Below are positions 10,924 to 22,142 of a stretch of 64,000 nt of DNA, one piece after another. The number at the start of each line of letters is the position of its first letter. Within the stretch, counting starts at the first letter, position 1. Origin of the DNA: Archegozetes longisetosus. Its lineage: Eukaryota; Arthropoda; Arachnida; Sarcoptiformes; Trhypochthoniidae. Below the pieces are notes generated by a model that saw only the letters and a program-made list of their open reading frames with translations, was not told where the DNA came from and ran no database searches. The position numbers and the translations under genes are program-made. The stretch is from positions 7,781,129 through 7,845,128 of the forward strand of contig JAEMBT020000007.1 of the NCBI GenBank assembly GCA_018873245.2. The letters are read 5' to 3'.

Positions 10924-13900
10924 TTTATTATTTTGCTTCCGTATCCGTTTTCACCTATCAAACTAGCTCATCAACATTTACACTTTTCTACCAATCTTCA
11001 GATCTCTGTCGCATTCACTATCAAATAGCAAATAATACTAATTCTAGAAATGCATTTTACTCATTCCTACTACTATTCGTCAACTTTATTATCAGTTTTA
11101 CTATTTGTTCAAACAATAATTTTACTTACAATTTCAGCTGTAGTCAAGTTTGATTAGTTGATAAGAGCTGAAAGTTAAAGAAATATATAAGTTATAGATG
11201 AGAAGCAGTGAGAAGTTTGTCTTACCTGTTGCTCACAAGTAGATGGTATGAAAAGACTTTCAAATTAGATCAAACTGAAATGATTAAAACTACGCATTTG
11301 AACATGTATAAATATTGAATAGAATTAGTAGAAATTTTCTCTATTCAATCTTATCAACGTTAGATAAAAGCTAAGTTACCGGATTTGACAGGGGTTCGCC
11401 TCAAGGACGCGTTAGCAAAATTTCAGACGATTCAACTCAATCACAACAAATAAGGCACAAAACCTGTTCTCCTTTAACGAGAAGTCAGCACATGTTTTCG
11501 TCTAGTTTGAAGGTCTTTTAAGGTTATCGTTACAAATAAAACTGGGTTTCATGGAAACCAAGCTTACTCTACATTTCGATACTCTCTGTATAAGCTTCCT
11601 GTACTTTTTCTATTGTTCTATTTAATCGTATCACTTCAAATTCATTTTGTCAAGTAGAAAGTCCATAAACTCGATATATTTATGATAATTTTTATCTCAA
11701 GTCCGCTAATTTTGTCTAAAGTCCATAAATTTTGCCTCAAATTCACAGACTTTGTTTTAAGTCCACAAATCTTGCTTGCATTTTCAATGAATTTTCTGAA
11801 AGTTTGGTGAAAAGTTTACAATATTCTGTTATTGATAGAAAAAGGTCATGAAAGTAGCAATATTGGGTCCTGAATAAGGTCAAGAATATGTGTGCTGTTT
11901 TGTGTTCTGTCACGTTGGAAACAAGGGCATTTTTGCTGTCAAAACCATGCTTAATCTATCCGACAATCAAATGGGAGCCTCATTTCTGATTCTTTCAAGA
12001 GGATCAAACTCACTCATACCCGGCAGGGGGTCCTAACGACTCCCTAACCCAACTTAACCCAACCCTTGGCCGAAATAGCCGGTTTCAAAGCTAAACCGTA
12101 AACTAAAGCGTAGCTTTCGTTTAAATTGACCTAATTTTGAGGAATTATTTGCTTTTGGTGCCAAAGTAGAAATTTCTAAGTCTAATAAAACATTAGTTTT
12201 GAAATTACTCAAAATATCTTAAAATTTGATGCAGTCCTAGAAGTCAACGAAGTATTCATTTCTGTTCTGCTCTTGATTTTGATCAGTTTTTTAGTTTAGA
12301 AAATTATGAAATAAAAGTCAAATAAAAAATAACGTTCTTGTGAATAGAATTTTGATTTATCTTATCTTCGTATCTATTACGTACTTGCCACTCTTGAGCA
12401 GCAACAGCAAACTTATCGTCAAATTGACTATTCCTTTCGATGGAACTCAATAATTAGTTTAAAGAGAACTTTGAAAAACATATTCTGTAAAATTATGCTT
12501 AGAAACATACTGCTATACGCTCAGAACCAGTTTCATGCTCAGTTGATACTCAAGAGACAGTTGATAAGCAATTTAATACTCGAATAGATTTGTGAGAATT
12601 GCAAACCAGCAAAACTAATACATTCAGAGAATAAATCGCACAAAGTAAGCTTACATGTAATAAATACACAGATTGTTTTTCAAAAAATTTAAGTACTATT
12701 ACGTAAACTAATTGCGTAGTTATCAAGTTTTTAGATTTGAAATTCAATGCACAAATTAATATATTCAGTTTTTACATTTGTGCAAACATTAAATCAAAAT
12801 AACAGAAAATGTTTGTTGATTGGAAAATTCTGTAAACAGAATATACAGACTTCCATAGATAAAGAAAAATTAGGTACTGCCAATTTTTTAAAAGGCTCAA
12901 AGTCAGTACAACAACAGTGTATCATATGATAATATTATTTGAAAATAACAAACAACTCGAAAGAAAACTTGGCAGTAGCCCAAAGCCTAACAAATCAAAA
13001 AGAGAATATGTTCAATAAGACTTAATCGTAATTTTTAAAAGTTGCATAAAATTTAGAAAACAACTAAATGTCTGCTATAAAACTGTTAGAAGTTATTTAG
13101 TTAAATATGGAATCAAGAAAGTCCAAAAGAAACACCGCTCAACAAGTAATCAGTACAAAACAAACAAAGTGTTTAAACAAGTTAAGAGTGCACTTAAGTC
13201 ATAATTAGCAACACATTAGAGACCACCAAAGTTGTTTGACAATTGATGGTTCAAATGATCACCGTGGTCATTTATGTTTTGCAGACTATCTTTCAAAGCC
13301 TAATTTGTTGAACATTTGATCAAAAAATTAAGAGAGAAGAGAATGACCAGAAAGCTATTTGCGAAGTCTGTTATCGCTCATTAAAACTAGAATTAAATTG
13401 CTGTGGACAACAGCCACTATCAGCAATTAACTAAATTAAAACGATTTATTTATTATTACAACAATTCCATATAAAATATCATTTGTTTTCATTGGTTAGT
13501 AAAATAGTTACAAACAAATGAATTTTGTGCGAGTTTTTCTCCAAGCGTAATAATCCTCCTCGATGTAGTTCGTGCTGACAGGAATCAGTTTGGCAGAAGT
13601 CAGTTTAGCCAAAAGGTTAATTTCTATGCTTTGCTAATCTCAAGTTAAATTTTAGAAAATTACCTCTATTTTTCAAAGTCGTTACGAAGAGCCAGAGTTT
13701 CAAAAAGTATAGTTTCAAGTACACACTTGATGTTGCACAATTGTGAAATAACAAGTCACACGTGTTTTCACTGAGTGTTAGCCTTTAATCTTACTCTCAT
13801 GCAAAAAACACTGACTGACAAAAATCAAAAGTTATAAAGGTTTTAATAAGTTTTGGTAGAGAAATAATGTTTTAGCTTCAGGAGAACTTAATAATGACTA

Positions 13901-14149
13901 ATATTTAAGAGAAAAAAATTATGTTTAGCTTAGTTTATTTTACTGTTTTACACTGAAATTGAAACCCTAAGATGCACTCTTTTTTCTGGTACAACTCATA
14001 TTATTTCATGATTGTACATAAATTCTGAAGGTTTACGAAACAACGATATATTGCAAATAGGAGTAGTTCAGCCAAATTAGTAAATATGAAAACTAAAACT
14101 TTATTCAACTATTCAAAAAGTATGACTAAATATCATTCATATTCTATTT
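10924..14149. other. Spacer between PEPCK and PSMB5, first part
   Basis: No gene recognised. A minus-strand donor-like GCAACAG|GTAAG at about 11221-11232 could end a 5' UTR exon of PEPCK. A 20-bp minisatellite is at 11701-11780 and a CCTAAC-rich tract at 12032-12070. Short frames at 12550-12929 look like chance. Confidence 0.4.
11701..11780. repeat. 20-bp tandem repeat, 4 units
   Basis: Four units start at 11701, 11721, 11741 and 11761. The clearest is GTCCATAAATTTTGCCTCAA; the others have 5-8 changes. Part of a fifth unit lies at 11661. Confidence 0.75.
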
Positions 14150-14676
14150 AGTGCTGAGCAGGTCCTGGTCCTGAAGGTCTTCCCCGAAAGACCTAAACGT
14201 GGGCCTGGACCTCTTATAGGACTTCTTTTAAAGATCTGGACCCGAAACTGAAATCTTTTGTTTGAGTAAAAAGTACCAAATTGCATATCAATAGTTTTTA
14301 TGGATCATTTTATATATAATTTGATACGTGAAGTCATTTTCTGTTGTGTTAGGTGTTTATTAATTATGAAAAAATTGTCTTAATGATAGTATCGTATAGT
14401 CGTGTGTGTGTTAAGCTTCATAGACACTACTATTTGAAGCACTTCTGAATTTTTTATTTTTATCACTGGATAAATATTCATTTCCGTCATTTATATTACT
14501 TTATGAGGTCTTTACTGAGAGGTCTTTCCTAAAGACCTGAACCAGACTCGAACCATTTTGTTAAGACTCAAACCTGGACGTGAACTAATATTGGAGACCA
14601 GGACCCGGATTTGGACCACAAAAGACCTCAGGTCTGGAGGTCATGAAGGATCTCAGGTCTTTTATGCTCAGCTCTA
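14150..14676. mobile_element. hAT-like non-autonomous element with internal palindromes
   Basis: The ends read TTAGTGCTGAGCA at the left and the inverse of TTAGAGCTGAGCA at the right. This resembles hAT-type terminal repeats, which often carry a 'GCTGGGC/GCTGAGC' core. The interior is packed with AGGTCTTT/AAAGACCT and GACCTGAGGTC motifs in both orientations, giving subterminal hairpins. No transposase frame. An 8-bp target duplication could not be confirmed. Confidence 0.65.
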
Positions 14677-16038
14677 ACTCTATTAATAAGTTAAAAGTTA
14701 TATTTTTAAATATCATAATTCAGCTCAAATATTTATGGAAACCAATCACATGTTTTAGCCTTATTACTTCTAGTTAACTATTGGTGCTTAAGATTTTGTC
14801 TAAATCTGTTGATTACTATCAAATTTTTTATTTTGTGCAGGTAAAAGGCAACGAACAAGACCTAGAGTTTAGGGATGGAAAAATCGATTGTAAAATTGAT
14901 TTTAACCTGTTTCGGATAAACAAACTTCTGCCAAACTGACACTTATTGCTTGAGTGCCAGCTTAACCCCCAAAAGGTTGTGACTTTAGAATTTACTAAAT
15001 ACATTGTCTTTATATGCGGTAGATAAGCAATTTGTGCAACAGGTCAGCGTCTGTTATATCCAATACAGCTTTTCATCGAACCTTCAATCAGTTATAGACA
15101 ATAACAATTAAAATATCAAATTTATTAATGCTTTCAAGTATTAAAATTAAATTAATTAAAATATAGTATTAAATATTTATATATAAATAACAAGTTATAA
15201 ACTTATTTAAAGGAGGCGCATTGTCTTAATAGTGGTGTTGTGTTGCATATGGATTTAGCTTAAAATGATTTAATGTAAACTGAATGCCCTCGAAAGCTGT
15301 GTTCGTCTGATTATCGTCAAAATTAAGGTGTTGTATTTGTGATCAACGACAAATTAATTTCTAATCTAAAGTTGTAATTAACTGGTTATACGTATTCGCG
15401 ACTTCTTGTTTCGTGTTTTCTGACTCCTTTCTTCGTTTTGATTGTTATTATTAATCATTAGTAATTCGCGGACAAATCGGAATCTACTTAAGAATAGCTT
15501 CCAAACCAAATACCAGCCTAAGGTTGTAGATATAATTAATTTCATGGATTGGATTGAAAGTAATTCAATTTGTTATCTCTATATATGACTCACCGATAAA
15601 TACAAATAGAAATACGAGAATAAAAGACAATACAATTGACAAAAACATTAATAAATATTGCTTCATATTTATAATTATTTATATTTTGCTTTTGCGCTCA
15701 TTCGCATTCATTCATAATTAATATAATTTGTAATTATTTATTAATCAATTATTCAATTATTATTTATAGACTTAGTCTAAAGCAAATTATTTTTATTTTT
15801 TGTAAATGCGGTCTAAATAAATAGATATCAAAAATATTAACCAAACTTTACATTAATGTTAAGCTCTTTCAGTGTATTTATTTCAGAATTAATGTGTTTG
15901 ATTAAACGTTATTTGTGGACGCTCTCTAAGCCATCAAATCTGCCAGTCATTCAAAACAATTCATACAAAAGTCACATAACTTTGATCGAAATTGACTAAT
16001 ATTTAATTCAAATTTAATTAATAACAATTATAAGCTAA
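14677..16038. other. Upstream region of PSMB5
   Basis: AT-rich spacer with no recognised gene. It should contain the PSMB5 promoter, but I cannot identify a core element with confidence. Confidence 0.4.
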
Positions 16039-17049
16039 ATGGCATTGCAATCATTATTGGGATTGGAGTCGAACCCATCGTTTGGTTCACCTAAAGGATC
16101 ACTAATAGTGAATGGAATCAATGAATTGAATTCGTATTCAAAGACATGTTTGGAATTGCCGTCAAGTGATTCTTTCGATTTGAAAAAATTGTACGACAAC
16201 AACGATTCCAGCAAAAAGATATGTATTAATTTCGATAAGGGAACCACAACTTTAGCCTTTAAATACAAAGGAGGAGTTGTGGTGTGCGCTGACTCGAGAG
16301 CGACTGGGGACAGTTCATCGGTTCGCAGTCGGTTAAGAAGATTATCGAAATCAACAACTATCTGTTGGGCACGATGGCTGGTGGAGCCGCGGATTGTATT
16401 TATTGGCAAAGAATACTGTCTGAAAGATGCCGTATTTATGAGTTGAGAAATAGAGAGCGAATATCAGTCGCAGCCGCATCCAAACTGTTGGCTAACATTC
16501 TGTATAATTATAAAGGGTTTGTATTTTTTTACTTCATTAAAGTTACTTTTGCTTATTTATAATTCTTTATTTTACTCGTAGAATGGGTCTGTCGTTAGGA
16601 GTTATGATCTGTGGATGGGATCAAAAAAAAGGTCCAGCAGTTTTCTATGTCGACAATGAAGGCAATCGATTCCCTGGAAATCTGTTTAGTGTTGGCTCTG
16701 GCAGTACTTATGCTTATGGTATGAAGTGATTTAATGAATTGAGTATTTTTCTTATAAATCGATAACAATTGTCAGGTATCCTGGATTCTGGCTATGACTA
16801 CAACATGAGCGATGAGGCGGCTTATGACCTCGGAAGACGGGCCATATATCACGCGACACATCGTGATGCATATTCGGGTGGCATTGTCAGAGGTACTTAT
16901 CAATAATAATCATTGCTGATTTGATTTAATTAATGCATATTTTGAATTTTCGTTGTATAGTTTATGCGGTGAAAGAGTCGGGTTGGCAAGTGATCAGCGA
17001 AGATGACTGTAAAGACTTGCATTACAGATTCCAAGAAGAGAAAAAGTAG
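16039..17049 (+). CDS. Psmb5: Proteasome subunit beta type-5, with apparent 1-bp frameshift
   Basis: The chymotrypsin-like catalytic subunit of the 20S proteasome. Exons: 16039-16516, 16582-16718, 16776-16892 and 16961-17049; introns are 65, 57 and 68 bp. The propeptide is 68 residues, and mature Thr1 is residue 69 in '[15 protein letters not shown]'. Asp17 and Lys33 are present ('ADSRAT', 'SQSVKK'). Other conserved blocks are '[12 protein letters not shown]', '[18 protein letters not shown]', '[14 protein letters not shown]', '[11 protein letters not shown]' and 'RDAYSGG'. In exon 1 the frame breaks at the G-run 16306-16309: the family has ATGGQFIGSQ, and this needs five Gs instead of four. 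Restoring one base gives 822 nt and 273 aa, normal length, with all downstream phases matching. AATAAA at 17123-17128. A single-base deletion in the assembly is likelier than a true null allele of an essential gene. Confidence 0.95.
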
Positions 17050-17338
17050 TTTTTATTGATGAAGTACTTTTTCTTTATTTGTAATTCTATGGAATATTTG
17101 ATTTTATAACTCTAATATTTTCAATAAAATAAGTTACTGCTACTTCATTTTTATTAATTTGATACTGAAAACCAATTTTTAAGGTATCTTTCAACATTGA
17201 ATACACAATAAAAATGATTGTCGCTTAACAGATTTAATTGCAAAAGAAATTATAACAAAAATACAAGTTTAGCAAAATAATTTCGATATCGTAAACATTG
17301 ATAAAAAAAAGTATTAGCACAAAAAGCGAATTAAACAT

Positions 17339-18492
17339 TTATTTACTTATTGCTGGCGGAAGAGTTGTACCGCATGGGCCTTCGAAGTGAAATCTATTGA
17401 ACAAACACAAAAATGAATGTCTTTAGGTTTCAGAATTAGCGTTTAGTGATTCTCACCCAAAGTGGTCAGTACTGGGAGTACTCTCAATATTGAATTCAGC
17501 GACTGGGACACCTCGTGCAGCCACTTGTGGCGCAAACATTGCTGCAGGATATACGATAGAAGAAGTTCCGATCTATTGGTTATAAAATTCGATTTGAAGT
17601 TATCATTGATCGATAAACAAAAGACAAGGCTAAACTTACAACTAGACAAAGATCACATTTATCGAGCTCGTTCTGTGCCGCTTCGAGTACCTGTTTGTAT
17701 GAATTATTGATTAACCATTCAGTCATTTGATTATTGTATAATAGCTTAAAAACAACTAAATGTAAGACTATTGAGACTAAAATTTGTTTGGAATAAAAAA
17801 TAAGCGAAATATGGGACAGTTACATTTGGATCCAATGGTTCCCCAAACCAGACCACATAAGGTCTTAGAAGTCCAACAAAACATTTTTTACAGTGAGGCA
17901 AATCACTGACAGGTATCTTAGAGTCGAGTACTCCTGGATCGGGACTACCCTTGTCTTTGAGCGCCGGAACTATTGGCGAGTCTCTGTTGACAGCAATATC
18001 ACCGCATTTCGTGCACTGAGTCTTGAAAAGTGTTCCGTGCAATTCAATCACGTTATCACTTCCAGCCTTTCGATGCAACTCATCGATATTTTGAGTGATG
18101 ACAACCAGTCGTTTGCCCTCATTGGCCAACCGCTTCTCGGCTTCAGCCAGTGCTTTGTGCGCTTCGTTGGCATTTTTAGTCAAAACTATTTCTCTTCTAT
18201 ATGAATAGAATTCCCAAACAAGAGATGGATTGGAAGCAAAAGCCTCAGGTGTGGCCAACTCTTGAGCTTTGTATGTGCGCCAAAGACCGCCCGAGCCCCT
18301 AAAGGTTGGAACACCACTTTCAGCGCTAATCCCGGCTCCAGTCAGTGCAACGATGTGTCGGGCTTTGGCAAACACTGACCGAAAGGCCGATAAGTCAGAA
18401 CTCGGACGTGAAGACGAAGTCATCCGGAATGGTTTTGTAACTCTTCTCAACAGTTGTGTCACTGGTCTTGATATTAGCTGCGGAAAAGCCAT
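17339..18492 (-). CDS. Sirt5: NAD-dependent deacylase, SIRT5 type
   Basis: A mitochondrial sirtuin that removes succinyl, malonyl and glutaryl groups from lysines using NAD. Exons: 18492-17824, 17690-17640, 17572-17457 and 17393-17339; introns are 133, 67 and 63 bp, giving 296 aa (human about 310). Residues 1-30 are Arg/Ser-rich, consistent with a mitochondrial presequence. The NAD-binding '[18 protein letters not shown]' starts near residue 49. 'TQNIDELH' is near 133, catalytic His is at about 152 ('ELHGT'), and the zinc Cys are at about 160, 163, 201 and 204. The class III acyl-pocket pair is present: Tyr96 and Arg99 in '[10 protein letters not shown]'. The end ([19 protein letters not shown] ... 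[10 protein letters not shown]) fits SIRT5. It is convergent with PSMB5, with minus-strand AATAAA at 17150-17155 only about 20 bp from the PSMB5 signal. It is head-to-head with the MCFD2-like gene. Confidence 0.95.
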
Positions 18493-19396
18493 AAAACTAA
18501 TAAAATTAATTAACTTTAGTAAAATGTCCTCTTTTTTGATGTTAAAATCAAAATTATTGACTTTTGTCTCAAATCATATGTTTTTTCCCCAATCTGATAA
18601 AATAACAACAAACGAAAATCTGATCCAATCAACACTATTTGTTGAAACTCTTTGGTTTAATACTCATCACAACAATTGTCAGTACTTATTGCAAGTTGTT
18701 TTTGAATTATTTCTCCTCTATTTTCTATTGAGATAAATTGATTTAATTGAATGAAAAAATTGAATTATGTATAGATTTAAAGTAATGAGTATTGACTGTA
18801 TTTAAAAGTTTGCGTTTTCTGTAATAGATGTCGAACTCACTCAAAGCCTGATTATTTGAAAAACGGATCAAAAGTTGAAACTTTTACAAAAAAGTTTGCA
18901 AACTTTCTATACTAATTTCAATCAAGATTACTATCGATAACGCGGAAACTCATATAATATCAATTAATCATTTTGAGAATATCGATAGCTTATATCTCAT
19001 CAGAGTTCACATTTTACTCATTATCTTATCATTTAAAAAGTAATTATCTTTTGTCATATACTAGTATTATGTGATTAAAATAAAGTTTTGAAATATTGAA
19101 ATTTTAGCTATAGTTTAAATTTATGAAAAATGAAAACAAGTCTTACGTGCTTTTGACTATCTTAGTGAAAGATTAACCAGAAACACAAATTGACTCAATG
19201 AATAAAGAATAAGATTTATACGATTAACGATACGATTAGACAGGCCGTCAAAACCTTATCTACTTTATTATTGCCATATTGCAGTAATTTAATAACTGAA
19301 TATCTTTCTTATATTTTTATGAGATGAAATTCCACGTGTAATCAATATATGAAAGCCTCAGTTAATGAATAGTATAATTAAGTATTTTCAAAAACA
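18493..19396. promoter_or_regulatory. Shared upstream region of SIRT5 and MCFD2-like genes
   Basis: A 904-bp spacer between two divergent start codons, so it should hold both promoters. It is AT-rich. I see no unambiguous TATA box or initiator, and no coding exon. The promoter role is inferred from gene orientation. Confidence 0.4.
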
Positions 19397-20235
19397 ATGA
19401 TATTGAAAGTTGCGATCTTCAATTTAGTATTTTTAGCACTTTTAGACACTTTAGTAATAGGACACGAATCCAAAGGTTTTGAAGAAGTGGCTAAAAAATT
19501 ACCTGGCGTTAAAGATGAGGGCTTATGGAAAGAATACGATAAACATGACTTCATGCATGATTTGGAGTGAGTGCAGCTTCAATATTGATTCAATTTCAAT
19601 TATCTTAACCTAACACCTAACCCAACCTAAACTTAATCCTATCTAACTCTAACATCCCTTCTTTCTATTTAGTCATTTGAAAGAAGAGACAAAACGACTA
19701 CTCTATATGCAAGAATCCCATCAAATCACTATTGACCAGTCAGCCTTTTACTACACAAGACTTCATGACTTCAATAATGATGGAGGACTTGATGGTTTAG
19801 AGTTATTGCTTGCTGTCAAACATTCGTTAGTTCACCAAAACAGCAGTTATGAATCCGTCAGTTTGGAAGAATTTGCATGTATTGAACATTTTTACATAAA
19901 TTCAAGCATATCTTTTAAAAATATTGATTCTATTGAACGTTTGACTTGACTTAAATGTTGACCAAACAGACTCTGTTTACTTAAATGTTTAAAACATATG
20001 CCCCTCACGCTTGATTCCTTTGATTTTCACTTAGAATACCCAGAAAGTTATTTTAATGAAATCAATTTTTAATTTAATAGCCTATGTTGATTCTGAGCTC
20101 AATTTGATGGATTTGAATAATGATGGGCTTGTCGATTATGGAGAAATCTACACATATATGGAAAAATCGAAATCTAATTATGAAAAAAGTGATGAAAAAA
20201 GTGATAACGGAAGTGAAAGTGAAGCGGAACCATAG
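19397..20235 (+). CDS. Mcfd2: MCFD2-like secreted EF-hand protein
   Basis: MCFD2 is an EF-hand partner of the cargo receptor LMAN1/ERGIC-53 in ER-to-Golgi transport. Exons: 19397-19566, 19673-19878 and 20081-20235 (introns 106 and 202 bp), 176 aa; human MCFD2 is 146. Residues 1-22 are a signal peptide (MILKVAIFNLVFLALLDTLV). EF-hand loop 1 is at residues 89-100 (DFNNDGGLDGLE), preceded by 'FYYTRLH' as in MCFD2 ('HYFKMHD'). Loop 2 is at 136-147 (DLNNDGLVDYGE). A 26-residue Ser/Glu/Lys-rich acidic tail after the second EF-hand is an extension compared with vertebrate MCFD2, and there is no KDEL-type retention signal. Exon 2 is spliced at GCA T|GTATTG, chosen because it restores phase and the helix before loop 2. 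AATAAA at 20546-20551. Confidence 0.82.
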
Positions 20236-22142
20236 TACCAAACTTTTTAACACTTCATTCATAACCATTTAGGTGTTTCTAATTTCAACATTATTTTGTG
20301 ATTTGTAGTTTGAAAGACTATTAAAAATGCTTATCACCTTTTAAAAGTTATAAATAGTTTACTACAAAAAGGTTGCTCAATCCAAACATTGCTACCGATA
20401 TGCGAAATTTGAACACATCTGTTTTTAGTTTAACTCCATTATATTTATCTCAGTTTTCATTTCCCTATCACTTCAAACAGAAATTCATAGTTGGGTTAAG
20501 TTCTGAGGCTATAAAAATGAAACGTACAAAATGTTAAAAACTTGAAATAAAACTACAGGTAATTAATGTTCCGAACCCGAGTCGCACAAATGAAAAGCGG
20601 TCAGTTGAGATAACTTTTTAAATAAGACATTCATTTGATTGAAATTAAGAAATTAAATTTTGCACAAAAACCTTATAGTGAAATATGTGAAAATACTGAC
20701 CTTCTTGTATAATGTCTTTTCACTTTCCATCGATTCAATCAAAGAAATTATTTGACAAAAACTTTTTAACAGTTATGATAACAACAAACACACTGAAGAC
20801 AACAAAAGGCTAAAAAATGATTGGGACTGACGTCATGTTTTACACTAACCTATTTGTTGGATTAAAGAACCGGTTCTGAAGACTTTTTTAAGGACTAAAA
20901 ACTTTGAGAACTCATTCAAATTACAATAGTTTCTCAAACTAAGACATTTCATAGTATGTGACCAAACTTTAAGGTTTGACGTCAATTGGTCTAAACAACA
21001 TTTAATAACTTTATATAATAAGTGCTGATATTGTAGAAATATTTATCGGCTTAATTCAGATAAGTATTAGATAGACATTAAAGTGGAGTCCATTCAAAAT
21101 ACGTGCTCTCATCGAATGCCACACAATTTTTTTGGAGAGTAACCAATAGTGAGTACGAATTACTGTTATGTTTATAAGTGTTACGCAATTATAATGTCAT
21201 GCTTTTAGTTGAAATCTATAAATATTTTCGTGATTTAGTAGTAAATATATTGATGAATTTTATTCGATTTACAACTAAACGTCATAAATAATGATTAGAA
21301 GGAAACATAAATGTTTCAAACTTAATTATAGTTATCCTTCAGCAATATTGTAATAGTTTAGAATACTTTTCAATACCAGTTACTCATCGATTCACTTAAC
21401 CTAAAAAATGGGAATTTTTCGACTATTTATCAAAAAGTTTAGCATTGATCATGTTAAATTTCCCAAAAACCATCTTCTACGTCAAAAGAATAGGAATGCA
21501 ACTAATAAAACTTCTAAGAAATATCGTAAGTGGAGGTGGTGTAAGAATTCGGTTAAGAGATGAAAAAAGTTTGACTAATATTAAGGTCATTAGCGATAGA
21601 ATGATGTGCGTTGAGTGAAGGGTTTAGTCCTTAACAGAGTTAGTAAATTAGACTATGGAGTTTCGTAAAGTTCATTACTTATATCCAGTTATTTGTTAGT
21701 TTGGGTTAGATTTTAAATTTAGAAACGATAAGTTCAGTCTAGAGATAGTGTGTGCTCAATATTGTTGACCTAAATATTTCTCAACACAACCCATAGGTAT
21801 GACTTGTTTTCAAATTTTGTCTAATAACTTTACTTTTATTCATTTTTATCTTCTTATTTATCCCCAATTCTTTTACTTTTCGTTTGTCTCTTCGTATAAA
21901 GTCTATTTATTTGATTGTTATTTAAATGTTTGAGAAACTCATTTTGGTTAAGAGAAGTTCAAACTTTTAGACTTATCACAACTTTTCGCAATCGATTGAA
22001 TATTTCAGTTTTAGTAAGATTTAATACGGAAGTAATATCTGTTTTTCTATGATTTTAACTTATTTTCATTTGAAAACTAAAAGTTGTTTGGAAAGCTCAT
22101 CTGAAGTAAATTTAAATTTGAATCTAATCCGTAGTGACCACA
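20236..22142. other. Spacer, MCFD2-like to NUDT19-like
   Basis: No established gene. One small basic frame (21408-21563) is listed separately. The rest is AT-rich without recognisable structure. Confidence 0.4.
21408..21563 (+). CDS. Possible small basic protein or first exon
   Basis: ATG GGA ... opens a 51-codon frame that starts MGIFRLFIKK and ends KWRWCKNSVKR. About a third of the residues are Lys or Arg. MG at the start could allow N-myristoylation. A donor-like site (TATC|GTAAGT, near residue 40) lies inside, so it could instead be a first exon. No family recognised, and chance is quite possible. Confidence 0.2.
   Translation: MGIFRLFIKKFSIDHVKFPKNHLLRQKNRNATNKTSKKYRKWRWCKNSVKR

Noticed and set aside
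11380-12070. Possible tRNA from the 'GGGGTTCGCCTC' and nearby GC-rich text
   Set aside because: I could not fold a cloverleaf or find paired A and B boxes at correct spacing.
16306-16309. Programmed frameshifting in PSMB5
   Set aside because: No slippery heptamer plus structure is evident, the gene has no known recoding, and similar indels occur in two other genes; sequence error is simpler.
16035-16409. Minus-strand frame over PSMB5
   Set aside because: Antisense to the conserved proteasome exon; no motif.
17893-18736. Plus-strand frames over SIRT5
   Set aside because: Antisense to the conserved sirtuin exon 1.
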